From positions 1,302,001 to 1,366,000 of the forward strand of contig JAPFBL010000103.1 in NCBI GenBank assembly GCA_026182355.1: 64,000 bases of DNA. Reading direction: 5' to 3'. A model generated the notes under the pieces. That model searched no databases. It saw nothing but the letters and a program-made list of their open reading frames with translations, and was not told the origin of the DNA. The stretch is from Hermatobates lingyangjiaoensis. Its lineage: Eukaryota; Arthropoda; Insecta; Hemiptera; Hermatobatidae. Position numbers and translations under genes: made by a program. Positions 1 through 12,589 of the stretch are shown here, piece after piece. Every line of letters starts with the position of its first letter. Positions within the stretch are counted from its first letter, which is position 1.

Positions 1-1680
1 TTAAAGAGGAGTCAGCCAATGAAAGGATTGCACATCCTGTCGGGTTGCATCATTTGAATCAAGTGAAATAATGTTTGGCGTTACTTTTCAGAGTAGCCAA
101 ATAACTCGCAAATAAATGAATAAATTACCTGAATGGTTATTTCTAGTAGAACATAACATTTCTATACTGCCAGAAATAGCTTTTTTTTCTAAATTTCAAG
201 TTTATTTTTTTATTAAAATTAAATGCTAAAATTTTGTCAATAGATGAACAAACATTTTTATTTAAAAAAAACTATTCAGATATTAAAAGTTATCAATATT
301 AATGTTTTTACATCAACAATTTTATTTTAAAAATGCACTTACAATTTACTTATTTCCTTTTTCAGTAAATAGTAGAAGTTCTTGATAACTTTCACAGTTG
401 ATTTGTTGTTCTTTCTGTAGTGTATTAAAATAATTTGAGTATTTGTCTTGAAGACTACAAAATGTAGTCTATAATGTGTTGTTTGAAATGCTTACTTAAT
501 TTACTAGATAGTAATGACTTGTTTAAAATTTTGTTTTTACACACCCAAAACAATGGCAGAGCCTTATTTTAAACTCTAGTGAGCGTGATGCCATATCTTT
601 ACGTAGTTTTTTTTGCTTTTAATGTTCTGTTTAAACATTTTTCTCTTGCTTTTCACTATATTATAACTTGATTGATGTTGATTCATTCATTCAGCCAGAA
701 TGAAGCACCTCTCTAGTACGATTCTTGTTTAGTTTAGATTTAGTGCAGTTTGAAAATCTTTTGCTTAAGATTACTAATTATAGTACGAGTGATAATTCAC
801 TGATTGACTTTTGCAAGACCTTTGAAAAAAGTAATGCGGCATTACTAAGATAACTACTGGCTGACTGACTGGAAATAAAAGAAACAAAAAGGTAATTTTC
901 ACAAATTGTAAGCTTATTTTTATTTCATGTAATTATGTGGTTATTAGTGTGGAAACTTTTGGATACACTTACACTTACTCAATGGGAGCTTGGAGACAAG
1001 TTATATGTGATATCCACAACAAGATCCTGTGGTCAGATAGAACTCCAAAATTACTAATTTATGTTTTTACAGAATGAAATACGTAGAATCCACTTCCGTT
1101 TTTTTTTAAATTTAAGGAATTTGACATTGAGTTTACAGTGTTGAATAACCAATGATTATCTTTGATGTTAAAGTTACATCCCTGAGATAACTTAAAATTA
1201 AGCAATTCATTCACATTTCTTAAATATTCGAATACAATATTCTTTTGTCTTGAAACACAAGTGAGCAACGTTTTCAGTGCTCTCAATACTTAGTGTTGTA
1301 TTGTCAATACAATATAAACTCTCATTAATTATTGTTGGTTTTGTAGTCAGATGCTTCATAATGAATATTCATTCCCTTGTCATGAAAAACAGCATTAAGA
1401 CGAGCAGAGTAGCAAGAAAAAAAATTATTCCGAAAGCTTATTTCTTAACTATCATATCTTTACCAAAGAACAGGATGCTATCTGAACTTATTTCTGGCTG
1501 AACCTATAAGAAATTACTTTACTCACGCCAAGACGTAAGAGCTCATTGAAGCAGTGAAAGTTTGTTTTATAAGGAGGTTTTAAAATCACTTTGGTCTTCT
1601 CATCCTGATAGACTTCAATCTGTTCATAACATTAATGGAGGAAAAAATGAATGTTCGTTGTCAACGCAAACTCACAATTA
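1..1680. other. AT-rich intergenic or intronic DNA, nothing recognised
   Basis: No coding pattern, RNA gene or repeat boundary was recognised. The stretch has many poly-A and poly-T runs and only short ORFs of low-complexity composition. Confidence 0.4.
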
Positions 1681-1682
1681 AA

Positions 1683-1942
1683 CCGCATTTACGACTTTTT
1701 TGCTCGTTTTTTCTAGTTTTCTTACTAGTTTTTTCTGGTGGGGAGTGATTTCATGGTTTTATTAAAGTAGACGGCAGCTTCCGCATTTACGACTTTTTTG
1801 TTTTATTAAAGTAGACGGCAGCTTCCGCACTTACGACTTTTTTGGAACATGAAATCACTCCCTACCAGAAAAAACTAGTAAGAAAACTAGAAAAAACGAG
1901 TAAAAAAGTCGTAAATGCGGAAGCTGCCATCTACTTTAATAA
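1683..1942. repeat. Foldback of inverted PLE N-terminal fragments (H1)
   Basis: About 70-bp arms at roughly 1683-1754 and 1849-1920 are inverted copies of each other. The spacer holds a roughly 44-bp direct duplication (about 1755-1798 and 1799-1843) that itself resembles the arm end. Read on the plus strand, the right arm encodes a peptide containing KKLVRKLEKTSKKVVNAEAA. This matches the N-terminal PLE-like peptide at 2480-2594 (RKLVRKLENISKKLVNAEAA). The right arm runs into a (TA)n tract at about 1940-1956. I infer two head-to-head copies of a short PLE 5' coding fragment. Confidence 0.7.
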
Positions 1943-2121
1943 TATATATATATATTAGTAAAGGTAAGAAGCAGACCTTCTTTTATACAAGTTGTATTAA
2001 AATCAATTAACTTGATTGCACTTACCTTTTTTTTATTGAGCTTTTCAAATATCCTAGCTAATTTTCTTTCTTCAAGATTGAGTTTATGTATAATATTAGC
2101 AAAGCTACTGTTAGACATCAC
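1936..2121 (-). pseudogene. PLE N-terminal coding fragment ending in (TA)n
   Basis: A 61-codon minus-strand open frame. It has a lysine-rich, probably helical stretch (RKLARIFEKLNKKKVSA) followed by FNTTCIKEGLLLTFTNIY, and then runs into the (TA)n tract at 1940-1956. The same order recurs at 2783, 3948, 45432 and 47526: a basic helix, then an F-N-x-x-C-x-K-E-x-L-L block, then TNIYI fading into TA repeats. N-terminal PLE ORFs typically carry such a K/E-rich helix followed by a Cys-Lys-x-x-x-Leu-x-Pro block before the reverse transcriptase. No RT domain follows, so this is a severed fragment and not a host gene. Confidence 0.6.
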
Positions 2122-2440
2122 AATTTATTATAAGTTGCAATTATTCTAAAGGAAGGAAGTTGCAACTACTAGGAAGAACAACCCACCCATCATAATTTGT
2201 TTTTTAATTTTTCAGAATACTTTTTATAATTTTTGAAACCATACTGGAACTAAACTTAACTTTAGTATAATTTTTCCTTTCTATTATGTTTACATACTTG
2301 TTTGGTAAATAACAATATCAGAACATTCTGAAAATGGTTGAAGACAATCTAAACATGTCAATAATTTAGGTAATTTAATTCATCTGTTACATTTAGAATA
2401 ATTGCAATTTATAATAAATAGTGATGTCTAACAGTAGCTT

Positions 2441-2445
2441 TGCTC

Positions 2446-2481
<36 letters not shown>

Positions 2482-2640
2482 TTAAAGTTGGCAGCAGCTT
2501 CTGCGTTGACCAATTTCTTACTAATATTCTCTAGTTTCCTAACTAGTTTTCGGTAACTTTCGGGTATTTTCCAAAGGAGTTCTGCTAACGACATGAAAGG
2601 AAAGAAGTTGAACACTAAACACTTTAACACTTTAAACTAA
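2441..2640 (-). pseudogene. PLE N-terminal coding fragment
   Basis: On the minus strand a Met codon at 2592-2594 opens MSLAELLWKIPESYRKLV, followed by a K/E-rich helix ending in NAEAAANFK, where the frame meets a (TA)n tract at 2449-2478. The copy at 54632-54745 is nearly the same peptide (MSLPELLCKIPESNRKLE). DNA similarity continues upstream of both Met codons through a shared AT-rich leader of about 50 bp, so the dispersed unit includes 5' non-coding sequence. The Cys-Lys-Glu block seen in the sister copies is missing here. Confidence 0.65.
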
Positions 2641-2782
2641 AACAATAATTTGAAAGTTAATCTAAAACACAAGCTTTCGAAAGTCATTATTGACCTTTGA
2701 CCTTCTCTTTATATTAACCTGTACTATCCTTTTAATCTATTTATAGCAATGACTAAGCATGAGTCCTCGATTTTAATTTAAC

Positions 2783-2934
2783 ATGTCACTTGGCCAACTC
2801 CTTTTCCAGTTGAACCCTCTTAGCAGGAGGTTAGTTCGTAGGATCGAATCTCTCAGTCTTAAGATTGTGAAAACTGAGACTGTGGTTAATTTTAAAGATA
2901 CTTGTTTAAAAGAGGATCTGCTGCCTATTTATAC

Positions 2935-2986
<52 letters not shown>

Positions 2987-2992
2987 CAATAA
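2783..2992 (+). pseudogene. PLE N-terminal coding fragment ending in (TA)n
   Basis: An open frame starts MSLGQLLFQLNPLSRRLVRR, contains a basic helix and NFKDTCLKEDLLPIYTKIYI, and then reads into (TA)n at 2939-2983 as alternating Tyr-Ile. The Met-Ser-Leu start and the CLKE-LLP block match the fragments at 2441, 3948 and 47526. It lies divergently to the fragment at 2441-2640, about 150 bp away, so the two form a loose inverted pair. No reverse transcriptase follows. Confidence 0.65.
2939..2983. repeat. (TA)n microsatellite
   Basis: An almost pure TA dinucleotide run at the 3' edge of the PLE fragment. Comparable tracts sit at about 1940, 2449, 7712, 8191, 17343, 17602, 17852, 38828, 41874, 42181, 42601, 42703, 45424, 45849, 47058, 47100, 47404, 47643 and 54533. 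Most of them abut a PLE-derived unit. Confidence 0.9.
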
Positions 2993-2999
2993 CCAGAAA

Positions 3000-3947
3000 T
3001 ACAAAAAAACTAGATTTAGAAAAAACTTTAATAATAACTCAAAGTTATCATTAAAATAATTTTATAATTCGAGACATCAGAAAAATAGAAAATTATATGA
3101 ATATTACAGGACAATTTTCTGCTTTTTTTTTTCTTTTTGGCAGAATAATTTTTCTCCTAACGATGATGAATTCATCAAATTTGGTAGAAATGGTGCAATA
3201 TCCAATAACCAGTATAATCATATTTTTTTTGTTAGAATGTATTTTAAAATAAATTATTAACGATTGGGATAACAAACATGTAAGTGATTATAAATAGTTT
3301 GATTCAATGTTTCAATGAGTTAATGAAAGTATTATTTTTTAATCTGACAATGTAGTTGGTTTCTTTTAAATGTGGCAATTTAATAAAACTCCATATCGGT
3401 TATCGATTAGGAGTTTGCAGTCTCCAGTCGATGTAGTAATGTAAAAATGACAGTGACGTCATTTGCAGTTAACCAAATTAAAGTCACGAGTTAAAAAAGT
3501 CACAACTCTAATCTCATTGGAGTATTCAGAATCGCAAATCATTCAAGTCCACTATTGCAATCAGAGTTAAACGAACATCTTTGATTTTTTGCAGATTTTC
3601 AATTTGCTTCAAAATCTCCTGGCTAGAAATAAAACTGATGTACTTCTGTTTTGTCATTTTCAAATACATTTACAAGTATATGTGATAAATATAAACAAAT
3701 GAAGCAATGGCATATCATATAAGCACATTTAAAATTGCAGAATTGAGTTTAAAAAAATTAGACTTTATTGACGGAAAAAACTTAGTAAACACTTGGCATA
3801 TTCTATAGTCTTCCTAATGATATAAAATTGCAAAGTATTTCTTTTATGCATTATCTGAGTCAACTTTACAATTTGACAAACTCATAAATTTGGTCAAACG
3901 ATAGTGGTATTTAGAAAATTGAGAAGCTTGTTATGAATCAGATTTGA
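3000..3947. other. AT-rich DNA, nothing recognised
   Basis: No gene or repeat family was recognised in this stretch. Confidence 0.35.
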
Positions 3948-4022
3948 GCTAAGATTGGGGTCATTTTCAATAATGTATGTATTAAAGAAGGACTGCTACC
4001 AAAATATCCAAACATATATATT
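3948..4022 (+). pseudogene. Short PLE N-terminal remnant
   Basis: Twenty-five codons read AKIGVIFNNVCIKEGLLPKY followed by PNIYI, closely matching VGKIFNEVCLKEGLLPKY at 47580-47640. A degenerate AT-rich stretch follows. It is too short to call alone. The call rests on the block shared with five other fragments in the window. Confidence 0.55.
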
Positions 4023-4847
4023 AGTATATGAAAGCAGCATATCCATATATATTAACATATCCTTTTAATATTAGAAGCAGACTTCTCAGAAGTTTTTGTT
4101 TATAGTTTTTACCATCCATTGTAATATTCGAAGACTGACTGGTTCCTTCCATAATAGATTGGAAAGATGCACATAATTCTAGATAAAACAATAATTACCC
4201 CAGTCAGAGATAGTTTACTGTAATTACTGGACAAGCTAATTAAAATAACAATCGGTAATAAAAACCAACAGACTCATTTAACTAAACGTACTAAAAACCA
4301 ATAGATGCAACTAAACTTTGACTCTCATAAACCATACGTTTGTAATACTTCTAAATTCAAGCATAAACATTAAAGTGACTAAATATTAAAATTGAAGTAG
4401 GTAATAACGGGGTTGGTGGGAAAGAAGAAATAGCTAACATGGGTTGGTTGTTTGGTAGGGTGTGACTGACTACTTGGTTCTGTTTTAAGTTCATTTTTTA
4501 CTATTCATGTGGGTTATTTTAAACCAACAGTTCAAATAATTATTGTTTTGATTCATTTATGTCTCACTGAAAACCTTTTTTAATACAGTACTTAAACAGT
4601 TTTAATGAAATAGGCTCTTTGCGATACTTAAAGCAACGGGAAATACAATTGGTCCCTATATCATAATTATATAACGTAATGAATTATAGTTTTATTTGCA
4701 GAAACAAATTACGGGTATTTTACAAAATTCAGAGATGATACGTGGTATTTCAGAATATTATTTAAAATTATAGAATAATTGAAAATATTATTAATGGTAC
4801 AGTGTTACGTAAGTGCCTCTGCATGCACGACATTAGCTGTCTACCCT

Positions 4848-5078
4848 TCATGGGCACAGGAGAACAGATATGAAACCTCTGACTCTTGAGCAACCAACAT
4901 ACAATTGACCATGTGAGAAACACTCGGTCTCACTCACTTCAATTCCTGCCGTAGACAGAGTTTCGCCTTGTAGCTTACTAATCTTCATTGTGAATCAGAC
5001 GCTTACTAAAATGTAACCGTTTCTCGGAATCAATGGTATGCTTATAGACACCCCAGTACCATACCCAGTCATGATGTC
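4848..5078 (-). pseudogene. Helitron/Pif1-type helicase C-terminal relic
   Basis: The minus strand reads IPLIPRN, then an in-frame TGA, then MKISKLQGETLSTAGIEV and ECFSHGQLYVGCSRVRGF, ending at TGA (4848-4850). This is the C-terminal signature of Helitron-encoded Pif1-family helicases: a basic stretch, a (N)KxQGQTL-like motif, and C-F-S-H-G-Q-L-Y-V-x-x-S-R. In autonomous Helitrons this domain unwinds DNA for rolling-circle transposition. Only about 75 codons survive, with one stop and no Rep domain nearby, so the copy is dead. It shows that Helitrons invaded this genome, which bears on the possible origin of the R repeat. Confidence 0.75.
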
Positions 5079-7295
5079 ACAAACATCATCAAAAAAAAGT
5101 CATAAAACAACTTTGGGTACTTCAAATCATCGATTTTAGCACAATCACTATACTTTAAATATAGCAAATTAAAAATTTAGTAATGCAATAAATTCAATAA
5201 AAGAAAAAAAAACCAAGAATTGCAAAAATATAAAAAAATGCAAGTATTAGAAAAGTGTCCAACCTTGGTTTTAATATTTTTTTATTGTTTAACATTACAA
5301 AGCTTCATCCAGATGTTTGATACATAGTAAAATAGGTTAGTTTATATTTTGATTTACACAAAATATAGAAAGGACTCAAACAGGCCTGCACATGCTAGTT
5401 GTACTTCTATGCAATTTTATATAGTTTATGCATTTCTTGCACTTTTTTACAATGTATGTATTTCTTGCAGTTTTATGCACATGATGCATTTCTGGAACTT
5501 CTAAAAACTTTTTGCATTTCTTGCAAATATTTACACTTAACATATTTCTCGCACTTGTTGCTTATAGTAGAAACTATTTATTCTTAATATATTTATCTAA
5601 GAGCAAGGGATCCTGGACAACTTTGTATACTGATACAAATGAGTGTGGTTATTTCATGTCATGACGTTTATCATTATGGTTTATCAAGGTGAAGTTGGTA
5701 ACCCTATAACTATAAGTTGGTTTGTTCAATATAAATTTGTACTATATTTAGTAAATTCAGGCACATCTTTTGTTTAAGATCCGTGAATGCGTTAGATTAG
5801 AGTCATTGTGCCCTAATTTAGTGAACAATCTATTTAGGGCACTGTTTGTTATTGAAGCATATTCAAGGCTATGGATAGATCTAAATGACATAGAGGGGGC
5901 ATAATCAATTGTGAACATAGCTAAGCTTTGCGGTTTCAGAGGTAAACCAAAGTACCCTGCACAACATTGATCGATAAATCAGTTGGCAGCTAAAAGCTGA
6001 ATTTGTACCACTAATAGCTCCAGTGATACTCTCAGAGTAACTGCAATCCAACAGAAAAGTGTTCTTACGAAATAGTTAAGTAATATATGTTTTGGTCAAG
6101 TACAAAATTTTACAATCTTATATTAATTTAAGAAATTAAAAAATAATACTGTCCGTTAGGACAAAATATCAAACTATTAGAATAAAATAACACGTAAACA
6201 CACACTCAGTTCACTATTTCGACCTCGTTGCCATGAGGAGAAGAAGAAGAAGATGATGAGTTCTGCAACGCTAAACACTTGATGTGGGCACATTTTGAAG
6301 ACGATCTACATACTAGGTTCAGCTACTCTAAAAGTGTAATATTTATCTACTAACATCAAGTGTTTATTTTTATTATCATTCACAGTAAATTCTGGTTATC
6401 TTTGGCCGGTTATGTAACAGTTTCACTCTCTGTAATCAATTATTGATAATTGCTTGCTAAAGGTATAAAAATTTCAGCTTTGTTCAACAAGGTAGTGCTA
6501 ACCAAACAACTAAACTCCCTTCTAAGTAATAAATCCAAAGAAATGCATACAAAATGAGTTTAATCATGCAACATTTCAAGTTTGTACATTCTTCTCAAAT
6601 ATTCTGACGAAAAAGTTAAAGAGCATTGCGGAATATGCAATGTTAATGCAAGTTCAGTATTAATTACTAGGGAAAAAGCAGTGAATTTTGTAAAGGAAAT
6701 ATTGTAATTGCGTAAACTCAGCCACCATGAGACATAGCGAGCTGAAACTTTGACACTAGACTTTTGTATGCCTAACTTAAGGTCTAAGCTTTAAATGGAT
6801 TTAAAACTCAACGAAGAAGCAAAGTTATGAATTTTTAACCCATGTTTGGCTAGCTAGACAGACATGTTTATTTTGAAAATAAACAAGTAGGTATTGTTAG
6901 TTGATTTTAATTTCATTTGCGTTTATGCTCCCAATAAGAGCTTACTGACAAGGTGTTTCCCAGAGTTCAAGATCTACTATGTATTCAGAATAAATGGCTT
7001 TGTGTACGAACAATTCTCAACCCCTACTAATGACACGCAGGAAAAGTGAACAAAGAATTTATAGACCCCTATCAAGAAGAAGAATGAACTTTCAAGCCAG
7101 TAAACAGAATGAATAGTGATGAGGAAACATACCATTTCCCAAATGAATTTCTTGACTCTGTGACTGCTCCTGGACTGCTGGCTCATGAGTAAAAACATAA
7201 AGTAATGCTGGAATTTAGTAGAAATAACAAGTAATAAAAAAGTAAGAAATGAAACTGTGTAAGTAAAAAAAGATTGAAATAAATTAAAAGAACAA
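5079..7295. other. AT-rich DNA with minor repeats
   Basis: No gene was recognised. About 5400-5575 holds a degenerate tandem array of a TGCATTTCTTGCA-like motif. About 6190-6240 contains, on the minus strand, a degraded tail with a GTCGAAATA block like those in the PLE-derived arms. A 13-bp inverted pair (AAACACTTGATGT at about 6275 and its complement at about 6354) flanks 65 bp. Confidence 0.35.
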
Positions 7296-7712
7296 TTAAC
7301 GATTAAGGTTAAGTCCAGGAGCAGATCTACCTCTCAGAAGACTAATAAGTGCTTCTGCTGAAGTTCTCAAGGTGACTTTCAAATTATCCTCATCGGTCTG
7401 CATCAGGACCTGTAAACAGAAACAGTCATTGAAACTGAGTCCGTGAGATCTGGCATGAGTAGCAACGGAAGGTCCTGCGTTTGCCAAGGGACGACCTATG
7501 ATGCATAAGCAGGATTAGCTTGGTAAAAGTCAAACCCATATAAGTGGAATCACACTAGGTGGAATCCAAATGGTAAACGCAGTTACCAGAAGCACAAGAA
7601 GTCTTGTAAGCTATAGGGCAGGTGCGTTTACTATTAACAAAAGTAAAGGAAGGAACGGGATTGATGATAAGACAAATAGGATACTCACGACGTCCACATA
7701 CCACCAGCGATA
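7296..7712 (-). pseudogene. PLE GIY-YIG endonuclease domain, degraded
   Basis: Three minus-strand segments together resemble the C-terminal GIY-YIG endonuclease of Penelope-like elements. In order they are a Cys-containing linker (VCGRREYPICL), a GIY-YIG core (GNCVYHLDST, a stop, then CDSTYMGLTFTKL and a His-Arg-Ser block), and the terminal block HGLSFNDCF with LKVTLRTSAEALISLL and LNLNR. The core matches the usual V-Y-x-L-x-C-x-x-C-x-x-x-Y-I-G-x-T pattern, and the end matches the usual Leu-Glu-Ala/Pro-Leu-Asn close. At least one stop and one frameshift break it. A (TA)n tract at 7712-7722 lies at its 5' edge with no RT upstream. In the element this nuclease would nick target DNA for reverse transcription. 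Confidence 0.65.
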
Positions 7713-7758
7713 ATATATATATATACAAAACAGTAATGAATTGTCGACCGTGGGACAG

Positions 7759-8193
7759 ATATATAACATAAAAAGGATAAATCGAGATCCGGTCAGTTTC
7801 TTTCACTTCCAATCAAACTCTTATTGCCGACATTTCGATTTTATTCAAAATCTTTTTCAAAGGCCTACAATACAAAGCAAATTAAGAACTTAAATATGTC
7901 CAATTTTAACACAAACAAAAAGAAGTACATTATGAACAATTAAATATAATCATGATAGTATTGCTATCATACATCCATTAGGATTGCTATCCTAAAACTC
8001 ATGATTCTATTTAATTTTTCATAATGTACTTCTTTTTGTTTGTGTTAAAAATGAACGTATTTAAGTTTTTAACTTCCTTTGTATTGTAGGCCTTCAGAAA
8101 AGGTTTTGAATAAAATCGAAATGTCGGCAATAAGAGTTTGATTGGAAGTGGAAGAACTGACCGCATCCCGATTCATCCTTTTTATGTTATATA
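7759..8193. repeat. Long foldback with about 200-bp arms (H2)
   Basis: The left arm (about 7759-7960) and right arm (about 7990-8193) are inverted copies with few mismatches. Each arm carries the PLE-type motif, a stem-forming GGTTTTGAATAAAATC followed by GAAATGTCGGCAA. Both outer ends run into TATAT tracts. The left arm, read on the minus strand, leads through (TA)n into the PLE endonuclease relic at 7296-7712 in the same sense. Similar single arms occur at 17240-17342 and 47203-47335. I infer an inverted pair of PLE-derived terminal sequences. Confidence 0.8.
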
Positions 8194-8201
8194 TATATAT
8201 A

Positions 8202-8330
8202 CACACTTTAAAACATAGAAAAGAACACAGAAAGACACTACAGAACTCACTTCGATATTTCGACATCCGTCGTCATCCGGAAGAAGTGCGAAGTACTCGC
8301 GTTGAGAAGCAAACTGCTACTGTACTATAT
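8202..8330 (-). repeat. Solo PLE-derived arm, family B
   Basis: Read on the minus strand, it contains a GATGACGACGGATGTC block followed by GAAATATCGAAGTGAG and a tail with TGTCTTTCTGTGTTCTTT. It is flanked by TATAT on both sides. The same block recurs on the minus strand at 45300-45425 and 54541-54631, and in relatives at 41938-42184. The tail probably derives from a PLE terminal region. Confidence 0.6.
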
Positions 8331-11300
8331 ATATAGTATAGATTTTGCAATGAGTAAATATATAAATTGAAATTTAACTTTCATAAACTCTATGACTTTA
8401 CATTATAATAGCGTGACACCATCAAGCTTAACAATTGACTTTACAAAAAAAAAAAACGGTAATGTTCTGTCTTCAAGATACATTTGCATGAGTATCACAA
8501 AAATATCTAAAAGTCTCACACTTTAGTTCTCTGTTAGCACACGAATTTATGCGTTGCATGTAAGAAAATTGATTTCTGAACGGAAATATACATCATGAAA
8601 GTAACAAAAACAGATAAATACCTATGCAGTAATATCAGATTAATTAAATGTTTCTAACTTAATGTCGTATTATCATTGAACTCAGGGATTACTGTGAAAA
8701 ATATGGAACAGGTTTGAGCTGTTTAACTCTTGGCTGTGATGTACAGCAACAGCATAACTGTATGTCAATATTATACCTCCTTCAGGAATTTTATTAAAGA
8801 TGATATTACTTGGAATCAAAAATAACATGTCATGTTATTCTGTTACTATTCATAATTATAAATTTCATGACAAGAATGAAGAGTCTTGAAAGTTTATTGC
8901 AAAGCCCTGGAATACAGTGGTGTGTAAAACAGTGTATATTGAGAAAGAAAATATCAAAAAGCACATAGAAGTACGGATATTTCTTGGTGAATTTTGGACA
9001 GCAGTGCTTTACTATGACGAATAGCGAACCGGCACGCTAGGTGCGTGGCCTGAGAGAAAGAACAGGAGGTGGAGGGCTTAATGATATATAGGATTCTTTA
9101 CCGTTCTCTGCAAAGATTCTTTCTGCCCCATATACTACGATCTAGTTCACAATCTATATTTACAATAAGAGTAGAACATTACATAATAATAAAAAATATA
9201 TAATACTTTGAGAATGTGAAACTTTATGTTTGATCAAAGACATAAATATGCACATATTAAACCAATTTGTGATAACTTCATCGTCCTAATCTGAAAATTG
9301 CAACCCATGAGTGTACTTATCTGCCAGACGTGTTTGCAAGAGCTAGCAAATCCTAATCCTCCAGGATTATTGTTTCCTGTAGTTGTTATTATTATGATAA
9401 CTAAATTTATCTTACAGGAATTTGTGTTATGAATCACACAAATTATATCATACAGTATTAAAAAAAACAATTAAACGCATTACATAAAATTCCAATTTAT
9501 TAGTGATGAAGTAACTCTAATTACTTATTATTAAAATGCAACTGTTATCGATCTATATAGAACAAACATCAAAATAAGTACTAGTAACGGAAACCTTTAT
9601 GTGTTGTTATTTTATATAACAAAAGATATGAAGTATAATATAATTATATATATATTCATAATTACCAACTAAAATTTTCGGATAATCCATCTACAGGAGA
9701 AAAGAAAAAATCAAACAAATTTTCTGAAATTTTCATTGTATATGTGTATTTCTTTACTCTGTGTGTTGCTCCTCTATTTTGAATTTCTATATGGCCTCTT
9801 TAGATGGTCTTTCCAATTTACGAGACGAAATTTATATTGCTTTATATTTCTTGAAATAATTATACTTTCAAGATTGTTTTTCAAAAAATATATATTAGAA
9901 AAGTAGGAAGAAAAGGAGGACATATAAAGGAAATCAGAGAAAGTCGCTACTGTATATCGATTGCATCGTTATCAGGTACAAAGACATAAGTTTCCTCAGA
10001 AGAGAAGTGAGTCGTCACATATCTTTAGAATTGCTCATATCAGTCTACCTGATGACAACCCAGTCAAAATATAGTTTGAGTTTTTGTTATCTCTTTTATG
10101 TGCATTATTTCTGTTGTGAATTTAGCTTATTTATATATCATAAACTTCTGAGAACTATTAGAAATATAAAATCCTAGCAAGGTATTCATAAATGAGAATT
10201 AAGGATTATAGTGTGGCCTTTGGAATAGAATTAGCAATAACTAATTTATATATGATTTGTCTAAAAGTTAATGCGATTTTGCATCTTACAATAGATTATG
10301 ATTAATATGATTATTTATGATCATTTGTAGATCTGAGAGTAATTAAAATAAAGTTGTTATGAGATAAAGGAAGATTAAGCAAATTGGTAAATGAATAAGC
10401 ACTTTGAACCAGTCATCCCTTCATTACGGCTGTATTATATTTTTGAAAATTTAAATAGTATATTTCTTCTTCCTTATGATGCATATTGGACTTATTCTAA
10501 CACTATCCTGTCTTCATTATAAGCAGGATATTAATAAAGTTTACAATCGTCAAAGATGTCTTAAATCCTAGTAAAAAGTTTACATAAATGCTTCAATTTC
10601 GCACTTAAGGCCTTAAAATATAAATAATTGGATTTAAGTTTAATCGAATAATAGAAACTTTGCTTGAATTGACTTGAGTGAAATTAGGCCGAGTTGGAGG
10701 AGGTCTGTTGTTTTAAGACTAATAATTACGAGTCACCATTTTAAGATTCACCTTCATAGTTAAACAATAAAGGTTTCAATTTGAACAACAATTACATTTT
10801 CAACTAAGAAAAAGTTATATTTCTTCAAATTAATCAGTTTGACGATAAAAAATATTTGATTTTTTTTAAATAACATATTTTTTTTTTTTATTTGAAAAAG
10901 GAATTTGGTGAAAGACAACACTATGCTTTCTTCCAACTCTTTAGAATAACCACCTGAGTAACTTTTAACAGTTACTTAATAGAATCAATAATTTAATAGT
11001 TAATTAAACAAGATATTATGTTTTATATCATGATATTATATTTTCGTTATTACCATTTTTGTCAATATCATAATTTAATAAGAATTATTGTGTACCACTA
11101 AAAATGTTAATGCATGTAATGTCTTCTGGTGGAGCATGTTGTTCTATAACAATAAAAAAAAAGTATTCAAAATTTTACCAGTTGTAAAAAGTGCATACGA
11201 AAAATCCACTGATTTTTTAAAAGCTAAATGTTTTTAGCTAAAATTTTTATAAAACATTTTGGCGAACATATCTGTAATACTGACATGGTAAAACACTAAA

Positions 11301-12585
11301 ATAGCTAACAAGTATTCGATTTTGTAATTTTTCAGTCTTCTTGGGATGATGTCACAGGGAATACTGTTTGCAAAAAAACTTGTTGATAATCAAATTTGCA
11401 ATCACTTAGTCTCTTGAGGTTTCCTTTGTCTTAGAATTTTAATTTATTTATTGTATTTGTTACATATATTTTATTATTGGTTTTACAAACGACGATACGT
11501 CTAAAACTCTCAGACATCTATTTAAGGTGTAAATAACGATACCACACTCATCTGTGAAGAGTGTAAACAGATATTATTTACCACAGGTTGTTCAGCGAGA
11601 TATATGTCATCAATAATAATAATTATAATAAACACATTTTTTTTTTTTTGGAAGAGGAAGTAAAATGATTTTACGTACATAGTGCTGGGCTCCCAGTATA
11701 ATAATAATAATAATATCGTTTTATTTAATTTAAATAATTTGTGTCTCTGTTTATTTGATATCATACTCCTTCTAAGGCTTTAGGTATGGACTCCAAAAAC
11801 ATTTGTGATCAAAAACTTCAAGAACCAGGCTTTTTGAAAATGTATATTTTATTTATGCTCAAAACATGGGTGTTGCTTACAACTCTGTACTTATTATTGT
11901 TTAGAATAATCCACTCTATTTTAGATGCATTTAATACATGGATCTGTACGATCCTAAACCTTTATCAGCGAAATGGTATCATTAGTTACATATTGATTAG
12001 CTCAATAAAACAGATTGTTTTTACTATGTCTACTTTCGAATCTGTGAAAGTTAAAAGCAATAAAATTGTAAAATTGTATTGTAAAAATTGTAAAATTTTA
12101 TTGCATACTGAATTATTATAACACAATTGATTTTTTTTAAATATAAACTTTAACTAATTACATTAGATTAGAATTTATTCTAAACATTTTTCTCTGTAAC
12201 GTTGTCATGGATATCAAAATCTCAACAAAACTTTGAAAAGGTATAATTAGCACCTATGATTTGTTCAAATTTTGACAACCAGGTGTTCTTGCCTAACAAG
12301 TTTTACATTTTTAGGTCTGATATTGTACTTTACCTTATTAGTGAAATTAGCAACTCTATGTTAATCAATTCTAGTTTTTTTAGTTTCAGTTCTTTGAGTT
12401 TTGGTTCTTTTGCAAGCAGAAATGGTTTGTTTTATTTGCGATTTGACCATAATTTTAGTTGTAAAGAGACCACGTAACAAAGTTCATTTAGGTTTGGTTA
12501 AAGCCGTCCCATAGTAAAACACAGATAGGTCAAAGATTGGTCCTAACTTTGTAACTTGATATCATTAAATGAATATATTTCATGG
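8330..12585. other. AT-rich DNA with one degraded foldback
   Basis: About 9918-10110 is an old, imperfect foldback. Both halves carry a TATCAGG or CATCAGG block and a poorly matched AAATCAGAGAAAGTCG-like or AAAACTCAAACT-like tail. No gene was recognised in the rest. An ORF of 111 codons at 11786 has AT-biased composition and no recognisable domain. Confidence 0.35.
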
Positions 12586-12589
12586 GGAA

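Noticed and set aside
7331..7409. Minus-strand exon-like segment with acceptor TTTACAG and a donor-like GTAGAT
   Set aside because: It lies inside a recognisable PLE endonuclease domain end, and the flanking frames continue the same domain. The splice-like borders are probably coincidental.
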